The notes beneath the pieces are model-generated. The model had not been told where the DNA came from, did no database searches, and saw only the letters and a program-made list of their open reading frames with translations. Both the position numbers and the translations under genes were made by a program. This document shows, in pieces, positions 37,805 to 46,350 of a stretch of 64,000 nt of DNA (its first letter is position 1; each line of letters starts with the position of its first letter). Source of the stretch: Candidatus Eiseniibacteriota bacterium (GTDB taxonomy: Bacteria; Eisenbacteria; RBG-16-71-46; CAIMUX01; WJJG01); the NCBI GenBank assembly GCA_023129715.1, contig JAGMBO010000003.1, positions 1-64,000 on the forward strand. Reading direction: 5' to 3'.

Positions 37805-39481
37805 ATGCAGACACGACAGCAACCAGAGATCCCGGTGATCGAGAGAGCCGTGGGTGGGTTTCTGCCCGGGCATGCCTATCTCGTCCATGGCGCTCCCGGG
37901 GTGGGCAAGACGGTTCTCGGACTACAAGCCGCGCAAGCCTGGACGGCGGTGCAGCGTCCGGTGCTGTATCTGACGAATGATCCGCCCGCCTACGTTCTCC
38001 AGCAGGCCTCCCTGCTCGGACTTTCGCTCGAGACGGCCTGGCGCGACGAGCGCCTGATCCTGTGCGCCTACGCCCCCGATCTGCCGCGGCAGATCGGCCG
38101 GTGGGGCATGGCGGCCTTTCTGCAAAACCTGCGGGAGGTGGGAGCCGCCCACCGGATCGGGGCGTTGATCCTCGATCCGATGATCCCCCTCTTCCAAGCC
38201 TATGGGCGGCCCTCCGAGGCGCGCCGCAATGTCGGCTCGCTCGTCGGGTTCCTCCGTGAGTCGGAATGGAGCGCGCTCTTCCTGGCGTCGACCGAGCAGC
38301 TTCGACGCCAATCGGGCTTGCGGGAGTCGCTGCGCCAGCACTGCTGGGGCGTGCTCGAGCTGCGCCACGGGCGCGCGCCGGGGGAGCTGCGGTCGGGTCC
38401 CTACTACCTCAAGGTGGAGAAGGCGCGGCAGGTGTCCGTGGATGGCGCGGTCGTGCCCTATGCGATCGCCCTCGAAGCGGGACTGATTCCCACCGCGGCG
38501 GAGGGGGGCGGCGAGCAAGCCGGAGAGTTGGACTCGACCGAATCGCTCCCGCGGCGGCCACGTGTGCTGCTCGCCTGTCGCGAACACGACTTCGTGGAAC
38601 CGCTGAGCGAACTCCTGCGCCACGGCATGGATGTCGAGGTGACCGGGGAAGGGAGTGACGCGCTCTCGCGCGCGGCCACCTGGCAGCCCGACGTCCTCGT
38701 TGCGCAGCAGGACCTGCCGGGGATTTCCGGGCTGGGTCTCGCGCGCGCCTTGCGGCACGGCCACTATGCGATGCCGGTCATCTTGCTCTCCGTCGGCGGT
38801 CGCCGTCGTTCCGATCGCGTGCGGGCGCTGATCCACGGCGCCACCGATTTCGTCGAGGGGCCCTTCGATGTTCGCGAACTGGCGGCCAGAATCCAGATGG
38901 CGAGCCGGCTGAGGGTCAAGCGCCTGCCGACCGGGCCGGAAGAGAACTGGTGGGAGACGCTGCTCGGGCAAGGCCGGGGGCAGGGGCGGTCGCTCCCCCT
39001 CGCGGAGTTCCTTGAAGCGCTCACGCTCGCGCAACGCGGAGCGGCCCATTTCGCCAGCCCGGTCAGTGTGGCCGCCTTTCGTTTCACCGCCGGCGGGGAT
39101 CCGCGGCGTGACCGGGTGCTCTGGGATCGGTTCCGGCGGACGCTGCACCGGGGAATCCGCGAGGGGGATTTCCCCTGCTTTCCCGATCCGGACCGCGCGC
39201 TGGTGCTGCTCTGCCACGAGCACGCGGGGGGTGCTCAGGCGCTGATCTCCCGGATGCGCGAGGCAGCGCGGGACGAACTGCTGGCCCCCGAGATGGAAGG
39301 ACTCGCCTGGCGCATCGATGCCTCCAGCGTAACGCCGACGGCCCACATCGGTGAGCCAGTCGCTCCCATCGAGCTGCTGGCAGCCCTGGAGGAGAACTGG
39401 GAGCCCCTCCTGAAGGGCGCCGGAGACGAGACGGGCGCGGGCGCGGAAGAAGGCGGGCGCACCGGCACCGATGGTGGCTAG
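37805..39481 (+). CDS. KaiC/RAD55-like ATPase fused to a degenerate receiver and a degenerate GGDEF-like domain
   Basis: This is a 558-residue three-part protein. Residues ~10-225 form a RecA-like ATPase of the KaiC/RAD55 type, with Walker A GAPGVGKT (29-36), Walker B LILD (~121-124) and a STEQLRR sensor segment. Residues ~252-368 are a receiver fold that has lost its chemistry. Gln301 takes the place of the phosphoacceptor Asp (VLVAQQDLPG), and Gly352 that of the Lys (VEGPFD). Residues ~395-490 resemble a GGDEF fold (LHRGIREGD), but PDPDR stands where GGDEF should be. I infer an ATP-driven signalling scaffold. Upstream, 37538-37804 is a divergent promoter gap with no clear boxes. Confidence 0.78.
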   Translation: MQTRQQPEIPVIERAVGGFLPGHAYLVHGAPGVGKTVLGLQAAQAWTAVQRPVLYLTNDPPAYVLQQASLLGLSLETAWRDERLILCAYAPDLPRQIGRWGMAAFLQNLREVGAAHRIGALILDPMIPLFQAYGRPSEARRNVGSLVGFLRESEWSALFLASTEQLRRQSGLRESLRQHCWGVLELRHGRAPGELRSGPYYLKVEKARQVSVDGAVVPYAIALEAGLIPTAAEGGGEQAGELDSTESLPRRPRVLLACREHDFVEPLSELLRHGMDVEVTGEGSDALSRAATWQPDVLVAQQDLPGISGLGLARALRHGHYAMPVILLSVGGRRRSDRVRALIHGATDFVEGPFDVRELAARIQMASRLRVKRLPTGPEENWWETLLGQGRGQGRSLPLAEFLEALTLAQRGAAHFASPVSVAAFRFTAGGDPRRDRVLWDRFRRTLHRGIREGDFPCFPDPDRALVLLCHEHAGGAQALISRMREAARDELLAPEMEGLAWRIDASSVTPTAHIGEPVAPIELLAALEENWEPLLKGAGDETGAGAEEGGRTGTDGG

Positions 39482-39549
39482 ACCACGAGGAGTCCGCGGG
39501 GGCTATCCGGCGAGGGTCCCCCGGGGCCGACTGGGGAGGATTTGAATCG

Positions 39550-39741
39550 ATGCTGGAGACCGTCCTACTCGCCTTCCTGCTGGTCGCTGCAGTGGGGGTG
39601 ACCCGGATGCTGTTCGCGGCCAGAGACGAACGCCGGCGGGGTGAGCCGGGTGGTGATCGACCGCTCTTCTTCGTCCGTTATCTTCCGCCGGAAATCCTTC
39701 AGCCGACAGCGGAACCCTGGGCCGGCCGCGAAAAACATTGA
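39550..39741 (+). CDS. Small single-pass membrane protein
   Basis: This 63-residue protein has an N-terminal hydrophobic helix (TVLLAFLLVAAVGVTRMLF) followed by a short charged, Pro-containing tail. GGGGAGG lies 10 nt upstream of the ATG. It starts 68 bp after the KaiC-like gene on the same strand and might be its membrane partner, but that rests on position only. No family is recognised. Confidence 0.4.
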   Translation: MLETVLLAFLLVAAVGVTRMLFAARDERRRGEPGGDRPLFFVRYLPPEILQPTAEPWAGREKH

Positions 39742-39780
39742 AAACCCGGCCCGGGATGAGCGAAACTACTATTGAACGTG

Positions 39781-39803
39781 CTCGTTCCATACATGAGAAC
39801 GAG
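39781..39803. promoter_or_regulatory. Perfect 7-bp inverted repeat in the gap before the sigma factor gene
   Basis: CTCGTTC and GAACGAG flank 9 nt. A second overlapping dyad (GAACG-N4-CGTTC, 39774-39787) shares its left side. It lies in a locally AT-richer patch and could bind a dimeric regulator. It does not fit the LexA spacing seen at 20.1 kb. Confidence 0.3.
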
Positions 39804-39837
39804 ATCACATTCACCTTCCGGAGAAAGGCTACGACCA

Positions 39838-40046
39838 TGTTCGCGTTCAGCAAAGCCCTGACTCGACAGAAGCACTCGATCTATTTGGCCGGCTTCTGTG
39901 CGGGCTTGCTCCGCGGACCGGTTGCCATGGAGGTCACGGGGACTACCGTCGATGTAGCCCCGTGCCCGACGAGATCGGGGGATCGACTCCCCGGCCTCAA
40001 CCCCGGGCACCCGGACTCCGCGGGCTGGACGCCGGCATGCGCGTAG
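39838..40046 (+). CDS. Possible 69-residue ORF of unknown function
   Basis: GGAGAAAGG lies about 8 nt before an ATG that opens a short ORF starting MFAFSKALTRQKHSIYLAGF. The first half is mildly hydrophobic, and the second half is Pro/Gly-rich and looks non-coding. The gap from 39742 to 40239 otherwise contains only inverted repeats (39781-39803; CGGATC-N4-GATCCG near 40096). It may be a leader peptide or chance. Confidence 0.25.
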
Positions 40047-40239
40047 CTCCCGCCCCGCGACCATTCACCAACGCCGGACCTATCGACTGACGCGGATCTG
40101 CGGATCCGTACCCATCGGCGGGTGAACACGCGGCGGAGCCGCTTCCGACCGGAGGCGCGCACTCGGAACCGTTTCGATTCTGGGAGCACCCCGCACGTCG
40201 GCCTCGATCTTGGGCACTCACACCTATTCGAGGTTCGAC

Positions 40240-40857
40240 ATGAGCAGCGTAATCGTCAAAGAACAAGAATCCGCCGCCGCGGCTGATGATGGGCGACACC
40301 CCCGTGGGGAGTCCGTCGCGCTAGCGTCGTTGGCCTTGGCGCATCCGGTGCAGGCGTGCATACCCTACGCGTCGATCGAGGAGCTGCGGCCGGTATGGAT
40401 CCGCCGCGCCGTCAGGTCGGGCATCGCGCGAGAAGATGCCGAGGATCTCTTCCAGGAAGGTCTCCTCGCCGCGCTCGAGGGAATCGGGCGGCTGCGGGTC
40501 GCAGCTGGACAGAGCGTCGAGGATGCATTCCTCGCCTGGTTCTGGGGCATCCTGCGCCACAAGCTGGTCTCGGAACTCAGACGTCGCCGGCGCATCCGAC
40601 GGCACTTGGAGGAGCGCCGCGCGGAGAGCGTCGAGCGGGCAGGGGCCGGGAACCTGGCGACCCATGTCCAGTCATCGCTGGGTCTCCTCGAACGGTCGTC
40701 CCCCGAGGCGGCCCGGGTCCTGCGCCAGCGGTTCTTCGATGGGCGGGAACTGCGCGAGATGGCGGCAGACCTCGGCGTCAGCGTGCCCACCGCCTGCCGG
40801 CGGGTCCAGGCGGCCTTGGCGGAAATCCGTAGTTGCGTGGAGCTGGTGCTCTCGTGA
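40240..40857 (+). CDS. ECF-like sigma-70 family sigma factor
   Basis: This is a 205-residue sigma factor with only regions 2 and 4. Region 2 is seen at AREDAEDLFQEGLLAALEGI and FLAWFWGILRHKLVSELRRRRR. Region 4 is a helix-turn-helix at RQRFFDGRELREMAADLGVSVPTACRRVQAAL. The ~35-residue N-terminal extension before region 2 is not typical. The ATG at 40240 has GAGG 7 nt upstream, and the longer frame from 40210 lacks a good site. No anti-sigma gene is adjacent. It lies 10 bp before the aminotransferase gene, so the two may be co-transcribed. Confidence 0.85.
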   Translation: MSSVIVKEQESAAAADDGRHPRGESVALASLALAHPVQACIPYASIEELRPVWIRRAVRSGIAREDAEDLFQEGLLAALEGIGRLRVAAGQSVEDAFLAWFWGILRHKLVSELRRRRRIRRHLEERRAESVERAGAGNLATHVQSSLGLLERSSPEAARVLRQRFFDGRELREMAADLGVSVPTACRRVQAALAEIRSCVELVLS

Positions 40858-40867
40858 GAGTGGTCCC

Positions 40868-42076
40868 ATGCGTCCGGCAACTCGTGTACGAGAGACGGCT
40901 GCGCCGCCCCTCTCACCGCTCATGGAGCGGGCGGCGCAGCTGCGCGGCTTGGGGCGTGAGCTGATCGTCCTCGCGCAGGCGATGGTCGACTATGCTCCGC
41001 CCCCCTCCTTCCTCGGCGCTCTCGCCGAGGGGCTGCGCGATCCCCATGGACGTCTGCATCGCTATGCTCCCGATCCGGGGCTTCCTGAGCTGCGCGCCGC
41101 TCTGGGGGCCTATCTTGGATCCAACTTCGGGCTCAATGTCGATCCGCAGCGCGAGATCATCGTGACCCCCGGAGCCAACCATGCCGCCCACACCGCCTTC
41201 GCCACCCTGCTCGAGCCGGACGACGAGGCTCTACTGGTCTCACCCTGGTACTTCAACCACGAGATGAGCATTCGGCTCTTAGGTGCTTGCCCTAGAGCGA
41301 TTACGGCACTTCCCGGGAATGAGTTTGTTCCCACCTTGGCGGCCCTCGACGAGGCATGGACGCCGCGAACCCGGTTGCTCGTTCTCGTCACGCCCAACAA
41401 CCCGACCGGGGCTCGCTATCCCGATGCCTGGCTGCGCGAGCTGGGCCTCCACCTTGCCGAAGATCCGCGCTGGCGCGAAGTCGCTCTGCTCGTCGACCAG
41501 ACCTACCAGGAGATTTTCTTCACGGGCCGGCATCCGTTCTCGCTGGGCAGCCTCGAGGCGCTGCGGGATCGCACGATCACGGTTGGTTCATTCTCGAAGT
41601 GCTTCGCTCTGGCCGGCTGGCGCCTCGGCTTCCTGGCGACCGCGGCCGACCTGGTGACCGAGGCCTTGAAGATCCAGGACAGCACGGTCATCTGCGCTCC
41701 GCATGCGGCGCAGTGGGCTCTGGCCCGGACGCTGCAGGCGCATGGGGAGGCGGCCCGCTACTTGGATGAGAAGCGCGCCACCCTCCGCCTCCGCCGCGAC
41801 GCGCTGCTGGAGCCGTTTCTGCAAGCGGGCGGCCCGGTGCCCGTCACGCCTCAGGGGGCTTGCTTCGCCTTCCTGCCGCTGCCGGCGGATTGCGACGGTG
41901 CGCGGGTCGCGGCGACCTTGCTGGAGAGCGAAGGGGTTGTTACCGTTCCTGGAATCCATTTTGGCCCGCAGTGGGGCAGGTACCTGCGGCTGAGCTTCGG
42001 CACCGAGTCGGAAGCGCGGTTGCGGGAGGCTGGGGAGCGGATTTGCCGCTTCCTGACGGCAGGGGGGGATGGATGA
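40868..42076 (+). CDS. PLP-dependent aminotransferase, class I/II
   Basis: This is a 402-residue fold-type I PLP enzyme. Visible elements are the substrate loop YAPDPGLPELRAALGAYLG, VTPGANHAAHTAF (PLP phosphate), TPNNPTG, the Asp of LLVDQTYQEIFF, and the Schiff-base Lys in SFSKCFALAGWRLGF. The C-terminal Arg region RYLRLSFGTE is also present. The most similar well-known group is aspartate/aromatic-type aminotransferases, but the substrate is not predictable. The ATG at 40868 is the best-supported start, and the frame remains open upstream into the sigma gene. It overlaps the next gene by 4 bp. Confidence 0.9.
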   Translation: MRPATRVRETAAPPLSPLMERAAQLRGLGRELIVLAQAMVDYAPPPSFLGALAEGLRDPHGRLHRYAPDPGLPELRAALGAYLGSNFGLNVDPQREIIVTPGANHAAHTAFATLLEPDDEALLVSPWYFNHEMSIRLLGACPRAITALPGNEFVPTLAALDEAWTPRTRLLVLVTPNNPTGARYPDAWLRELGLHLAEDPRWREVALLVDQTYQEIFFTGRHPFSLGSLEALRDRTITVGSFSKCFALAGWRLGFLATAADLVTEALKIQDSTVICAPHAAQWALARTLQAHGEAARYLDEKRATLRLRRDALLEPFLQAGGPVPVTPQGACFAFLPLPADCDGARVAATLLESEGVVTVPGIHFGPQWGRYLRLSFGTESEARLREAGERICRFLTAGGDG

Positions 42077-43002
42077 GGACACGTTCGAGTCCGTCGTGGT
42101 TCCAGCCTTGGGTTCCCGGGCTTTGCCTCGGATTGGCCTGTCTACTTCTCGCGCCCGCCTCGGCACGGCGATCCGATCCCCAGGAGATCTCCTTCAGGAC
42201 CGAGGTCGGGGAGGTCGGGCTCGTTGTCCTTGAGGAGCATGTCGGCCCCGGCGGCGCGGAGATCCTCTGCCGCGTGCCGGATCGCCCCGGCATGTGGGCC
42301 GGACACGTCTTTCTCCACCACCGCGTGCAAGGCATGGGTTCTTATCAGCGGGTCGCGCTCGAACCCCGGGGGCTTTCCGATCGCCGGGCGGAGAGCGACA
42401 GCGCCTCCGGGCTGCGTTGGGGAGCGGTCATTCCGCATCAGCCCCGGGGCACGCGCGTCGAGTACTTCATCGAGCTCGCGATCGGTCCGGACGAGCGGAT
42501 TACCATTCCGCCCTTGGCCCCGGCCCGAGAAGCGTGGGATCCGCGGCCCTACACGCTCACCTTCAAGGGCCGCGTCTCGCGGCCGCTGCTGATTGCGCAC
42601 GTGCTCTGCATGGTGGGGGGGATGGTGCCCTTGGGCGTCGGTTTGGTCGCCGCGTTTGCTTATCTCTTCCGGCGCCGCGGTCTCGCGCTGATGCGCAGAA
42701 GTGTGCTGATCGCCTTCGTGCTGCTCTTCCTCGGGGGGGTGCCCCTCGGGATGCCGGTGGAATGGCAGGTGTTCGGGACCTACTGGGAGGGGTGGCCCTT
42801 CGGGCGTGATGTCACCGATAGCAAGACCGGTCTGCTCCTGCTCCTCTGGCTGGTTCTACTCCTCGTTCGCGGACGGGATCTATTCGGCCGGCGTCCCGCC
42901 TTCCGTCGGCCGACCGATCGGACCTGGGCGGGTTGGGTCATCGCGCTGGTGATCTTCACGGTGGCGCTCTATCTGATTCCGCACGAGAACATCAAGTTCT
43001 GA
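42073..43002 (+). CDS. Exported protein with C-terminal membrane helices, unknown function
   Basis: This is a 309-residue protein. A signal-like helix (LCLGLACLLLAPASA) precedes a ~150-residue extracytoplasmic beta-rich part (GEVGLVVLEEHVGPGGAEIL; GTRVEYFIELAIGPDERI), which could be an Ig-like fold. Four hydrophobic helices follow (starting HVLCMVGGMVPLGVGLVAAF) and the protein ends PHENIKF. The ATG overlaps the aminotransferase stop (ATGA), so translation is coupled. I do not recognise the family. Confidence 0.65.
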   Translation: MRTRSSPSWFQPWVPGLCLGLACLLLAPASARRSDPQEISFRTEVGEVGLVVLEEHVGPGGAEILCRVPDRPGMWAGHVFLHHRVQGMGSYQRVALEPRGLSDRRAESDSASGLRWGAVIPHQPRGTRVEYFIELAIGPDERITIPPLAPAREAWDPRPYTLTFKGRVSRPLLIAHVLCMVGGMVPLGVGLVAAFAYLFRRRGLALMRRSVLIAFVLLFLGGVPLGMPVEWQVFGTYWEGWPFGRDVTDSKTGLLLLLWLVLLLVRGRDLFGRRPAFRRPTDRTWAGWVIALVIFTVALYLIPHENIKF

Positions 43003-43032
43003 TTCGCCCGCGCAGACCGATTCCCCGACGGA

Positions 43033-44118
43033 TCAGCGGAAGAGAGCGCGGATGTTCCCCAGCGACGCCGTCCGCGCCGGTGTTTCCTGCTCCTCGACTG
43101 TGATCTTGGCGGCATTGAGCCCGAAGTCGCAGTTGTCGCTGTAGTCCACCCGGAAGGTCCCATCGCCGAAGGGACCGGTAGTTCCCCAGCTGTTCTTGAC
43201 GATCCAATAGTGACCGATGTCGTTGTAGCCGATCGCCAGTACGGCGTGGCCGCCGAGATAGGTTCCGCTCGTGTGACGGTAGGGGATCTCAGGATCCGGG
43301 TTGAAGAACCAGTAGTCGATGAAATCCTCATAGACGTAGAACCCGAGCCAGACGGGGCCATCCTGCAGGGCGGCCTTGATCTGCTCGGTGCCCGGGACAG
43401 GTTGGGGGGCGATCAACGACCAGCTCTGCACCCGCCAAACGGTGTTCGGGGGATAGGGCCACGGACAGGGAATCGTGTTCCAGGTGGGGCTGACCGCACA
43501 GTTGCGCGGTCCCGAGCCGTCGTAGTCCCCGTTGCCGTACGGGAAGGCGGCTTCGGAGATCGCCTCATTCTCCTTCAGGAATTCGAAGACCGTCACGGTT
43601 CCGCCGCAGCAACCCTCGTTGGCAACAGCGTACATCGGGCGGAACAGCGTATCGCACGAGAGCGGGAACTGCTCGGAGAGATCGAGCCCCGGATCGGCGC
43701 CCGCCGAGACGCTCATCGCCTCGAGGCAGGCGATGCCGGCAAAGGCCCAGCAGCCGCCACAGTCGAGTTGCGCCTTGGGTGGGGTGATGATGCCTGCATC
43801 GCGCCAGTCGAGCGCGCCGGGAAGCGTGCGGAAGCCGGGGCTGCCGCCGACCGGCTGCTCCAGGGCAATCGCCACCTCGCGCGGCAGTGGTTGGAAACCG
43901 AGCGGAGGCAGCTCGGCCGGGCCCGCGGCCGCGGCCGGCGCCGTCCAGGAGAGCGCGCAGGCGGCCAGCAACAGCCCCGCGACCCACGTGCCGTGCGAGC
44001 GGCACCTGGGACCTCCCCCCGTGGCTCGAGGCGAAATCCCCTCTTCCCCGCGGCCGGCGCCGGGGCGGGCGCCCCCGATGCGAATCCTCGATGTGATCTG
44101 GCGGAGGCTCTTGATCAT
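43033..44118 (-). CDS. Secreted papain-like (C1A) cysteine protease
   Basis: This is a 361-residue exported protease. A long basic n-region precedes the signal helix (WVAGLLLAACALSWTAPAAAA). The catalytic elements of family C1A are complete: oxyanion Gln117 (PKAQLDCGGCWAF), nucleophile Cys123, His in GGHAVLAIGY and Asn in YWIVKNSWG. The Cys loop reads CGGCW rather than CGSCW. Several Cys pairs suggest disulfides and action outside the cytoplasm. No inhibitory I29 prodomain is seen, only a ~40-residue linker. The ATG at 44118 has GGAGGG upstream. It is convergent with the membrane protein gene (30-bp gap). Confidence 0.92.
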   Translation of the reverse strand: MIKSLRQITSRIRIGGARPGAGRGEEGISPRATGGGPRCRSHGTWVAGLLLAACALSWTAPAAAAGPAELPPLGFQPLPREVAIALEQPVGGSPGFRTLPGALDWRDAGIITPPKAQLDCGGCWAFAGIACLEAMSVSAGADPGLDLSEQFPLSCDTLFRPMYAVANEGCCGGTVTVFEFLKENEAISEAAFPYGNGDYDGSGPRNCAVSPTWNTIPCPWPYPPNTVWRVQSWSLIAPQPVPGTEQIKAALQDGPVWLGFYVYEDFIDYWFFNPDPEIPYRHTSGTYLGGHAVLAIGYNDIGHYWIVKNSWGTTGPFGDGTFRVDYSDNCDFGLNAAKITVEEQETPARTASLGNIRALFR

Positions 44119-44224
44119 GTTCCCTCCAAATGACTTGTCGGGGTTCCCTGAAGCATTGCTCGAGATCTCTGCCATGCCTGCGGCGCAGCTTCCATCAGGA
44201 GAGTTATCGGTGCGCGGAGGGCGT

Positions 44225-45112
44225 CTATTGAGCGCCCGTGTGCAGTCCGGCCGCGGGCGCGGTGGCTTTCTGGAGCCGCTCCGCGGTCATGCGGAGGGCC
44301 TCGCGCGAAAGATCTCCCCCCACGGCCCGGCGCCCGCCCCGCAGCGCCGCGACCAGGGTCGTTCCCGATCCACAGAAGAAGTCGCCCACCCAATCGCCCG
44401 GGTCGGTGACCAGGGCCACGATGCGTTCGAGCAACGCCAGCGGCTTCTGGGTCGGGAAGGGGACCCGCTCGGGCATGTTTCCGCGCAGCGCGGGGATCTC
44501 CCAGACGTCGCGCATGACAGTCATTCGGTAGGGACCGCGCGCGTCGACCTGGACACCCGCATTGGCGAAGCCGTAGCGGTGCGCCAAGTCGGAGCGCTCC
44601 CGCAATCGGTGAAACTTGTAGCGTGGTGTGCGGGCATAGAAGAGGATCGTATCGTGCTTGCGGGCCAGCCGGCGGCGGGGCGCGCCGCCGGTACGGTAGG
44701 CCCAGGTAATCTCGTTGATGAAGAGCTGTGGGCCGAAGAGATGATCGAGTGCCAGCTTGACGGCGTGGACCGCATGCCAATCGAGATGGACGAAGAGACT
44801 GCCCGTTGGTGCGAGCAGCCGGCGCATCTCTGCCAGGCGCGGCGTGAGCCAGGCAACGTAGGCATCCCGTCCGCCGGGCCAACGATCGGAAAAAGAGGCT
44901 CCGCCGGCGGCGGCGAAATCCCGCCCGGTGAGAAAGGGCGGATCGGCGTAAATCATGTCGAAGCGTCCGGAGGGCAACGCGCGGGTGCAGGAGAGCGCAT
45001 CCCCTTCGAGCAGCAGCCATCCGTCGACCGCAGCGGCGAGCTCGCCGCGCCGGCCCCGATCACGTCGCGAACTCTCTCCGGATCTGCTCCCCGGCCGCGA
45101 TAACTCGTTCAC
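44225..45112 (-). CDS. Orphan site-specific DNA methyltransferase (N6-adenine/N4-cytosine, beta-type order)
   Basis: This is a 295-residue amino-methyltransferase of the N6_N4_Mtase family. The catalytic motif IV is DPPF (residues 57-60, YADPPFLTGRDF). The SAM motif FCGSGTT is near residue 247, after PTQKPLALLERIV. The IV-before-I order is that of the beta group. The target recognition part lies between (TGGAPRRRLARKHDTILFY). No restriction endonuclease gene is adjacent, so it may be a solitary regulatory or protective methylase. Its recognition site cannot be read from the sequence. Confidence 0.9.
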   Translation of the reverse strand: MNELSRPGSRSGESSRRDRGRRGELAAAVDGWLLLEGDALSCTRALPSGRFDMIYADPPFLTGRDFAAAGGASFSDRWPGGRDAYVAWLTPRLAEMRRLLAPTGSLFVHLDWHAVHAVKLALDHLFGPQLFINEITWAYRTGGAPRRRLARKHDTILFYARTPRYKFHRLRERSDLAHRYGFANAGVQVDARGPYRMTVMRDVWEIPALRGNMPERVPFPTQKPLALLERIVALVTDPGDWVGDFFCGSGTTLVAALRGGRRAVGGDLSREALRMTAERLQKATAPAAGLHTGAQ

Positions 45113-45170
45113 TCGCGTTCCTCCGCAGCGTAGACGGATGCGTTCCCGGGAAGGCTACGCGCTCATCCCC

Positions 45171-45196
45171 GGCCCCGCAACCGAGCTTGCGGGGCC
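45171..45196. other. 10-bp hairpin between divergent methyltransferase genes
   Basis: GGCCCCGCAA and TTGCGGGGCC form a perfect 10-bp stem with a 6-nt loop (CCGAGC). The two flanking genes point away from each other, so it cannot be a normal terminator for either. No T-tract is present. It could be an operator or a leader structure of the downstream gene, which starts 57 bp later. Confidence 0.4.
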
Positions 45197-45253
45197 CGTG
45201 GCGCTGTGCTATTGAAGCGATGTTCCATTGGCCTGGGGGAAGGGAGGTCTTCC

Positions 45254-46336
45254 ATGGCGCGTGACTCGAGTTCGAGCGGAATCCTTGAGTGGATCACCGG
45301 CAATGTGCGCCCCCGCGCGGTGGATTCGGCGCATCTGCGCTTCGAGCGCATGGAGTCGCAGTCCAGTGGCCGGCTTCCCGAAGTCTACGTTCCACTCGAT
45401 CCGCTCGATCCGGTCCATTGGCATCACCGCGGGATGATCTGGGACTATGTCCTCTCCCTCGAAGGTGCCCAACGCATACTCGACGTCGGCCCGGGCGATG
45501 GGTGGCCGTCGCTGCTGCTGGCGCCGCATTTCAAGGAAGTCGTCGGTATCGAGCCGGGGCCGCAGCGGATCGCGGTCTGCCGAGCGAACGCGGGCAGAAT
45601 GCGTCTGCGCAAGGTGCGCTTCGAGGAAATGTCGGTCTGCGCGATGGATTTTCCCGCCGGCAGCTTCGATGGTGTCGTGGCCGCCACAGCGATCGAACAG
45701 ACGCCCGATCCCAAGGCCGCCCTGCGGGAGATCCACCGGGTCCTTCGGCCGGGCGGTGTTTTACGCATGAGCTACGAGGCGCTCGAACAGCAGGCTGAGC
45801 CGGTGCGCGAGGCCGTCTCGATCCGCCAGGGCGAGGAGGGCCGCTATGCGATCGACTACGTGATCGCCTGGCGGGACAGCGCCGAAGAGCGAGGCTACTT
45901 GGTCGAAGTCGTCCCCGAGAATCAGGCGAGCCGCAAGCGGCTCGCCACCTGGGCGCGACGTTGTCTCGCCGACACGTTTCCCCATCGCGACCCGCGCCTC
46001 GAGCGCGGAATGGCCGAAACCGTCAAGAGTCTGCGCAAGGGGGAGATTCGTGCGGCACAGGCCTTCCGCATCCAGCACTTCAAGACCGCGCGCGTCATCC
46101 GGACGCTGGAGGAAGCCGGCTTCGGGGAGGTGCGCTTGATCGCCGGAGGCGGCTGGCCCGCATTCCAGATCGCCCGCGAGCTGAAGCGGTCCCGACGGCT
46201 GCCGGCGGCCGCTCCGCTGATGGAGGAGCTCTGCCGGGGAGCCGCCCGCCTGGGGCTGGTGCTCGAGACGACCCGCCCGGGGCAGGTGATCGCCCGCCGG
46301 CTGGAGCGAAAGGCGCGTAGGCGCTCTAAGCGCTAG
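45254..46336 (+). CDS. Class I SAM-dependent methyltransferase
   Basis: This is a 360-residue protein with a Rossmann methyltransferase core of the UbiE/Methyltransf_11 type. Motif I is ILDVGPGDGWPSLLLAPHF, the acidic motif II residue follows in VVGIEPG, and the motif after beta-5 is VLRPGGVLRMSYEAL. About 150 C-terminal residues extend beyond the usual fold, ending in a basic tail (RRLERKARRRSKR). The ATG at 45254 has GGGAGG upstream. The substrate is unknown. It precedes the spermidine-synthase-like gene by 14 bp, so the two are probably co-transcribed. Confidence 0.85.
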   Translation: MARDSSSSGILEWITGNVRPRAVDSAHLRFERMESQSSGRLPEVYVPLDPLDPVHWHHRGMIWDYVLSLEGAQRILDVGPGDGWPSLLLAPHFKEVVGIEPGPQRIAVCRANAGRMRLRKVRFEEMSVCAMDFPAGSFDGVVAATAIEQTPDPKAALREIHRVLRPGGVLRMSYEALEQQAEPVREAVSIRQGEEGRYAIDYVIAWRDSAEERGYLVEVVPENQASRKRLATWARRCLADTFPHRDPRLERGMAETVKSLRKGEIRAAQAFRIQHFKTARVIRTLEEAGFGEVRLIAGGGWPAFQIARELKRSRRLPAAAPLMEELCRGAARLGLVLETTRPGQVIARRLERKARRRSKR

Positions 46337-46350
46337 CGACAGGTTTGCAG

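Noticed and set aside
37922-39346. A 474-codon minus-strand frame
   Set aside because: It is antisense to the KaiC-like gene, which has intact Walker motifs. The antisense product shows no motif.
39774-39803. GAAC/GTTC elements that might be a second LexA box
   Set aside because: The spacing between GAAC and GTTC is 6 nt, not 4, and no SOS gene follows.
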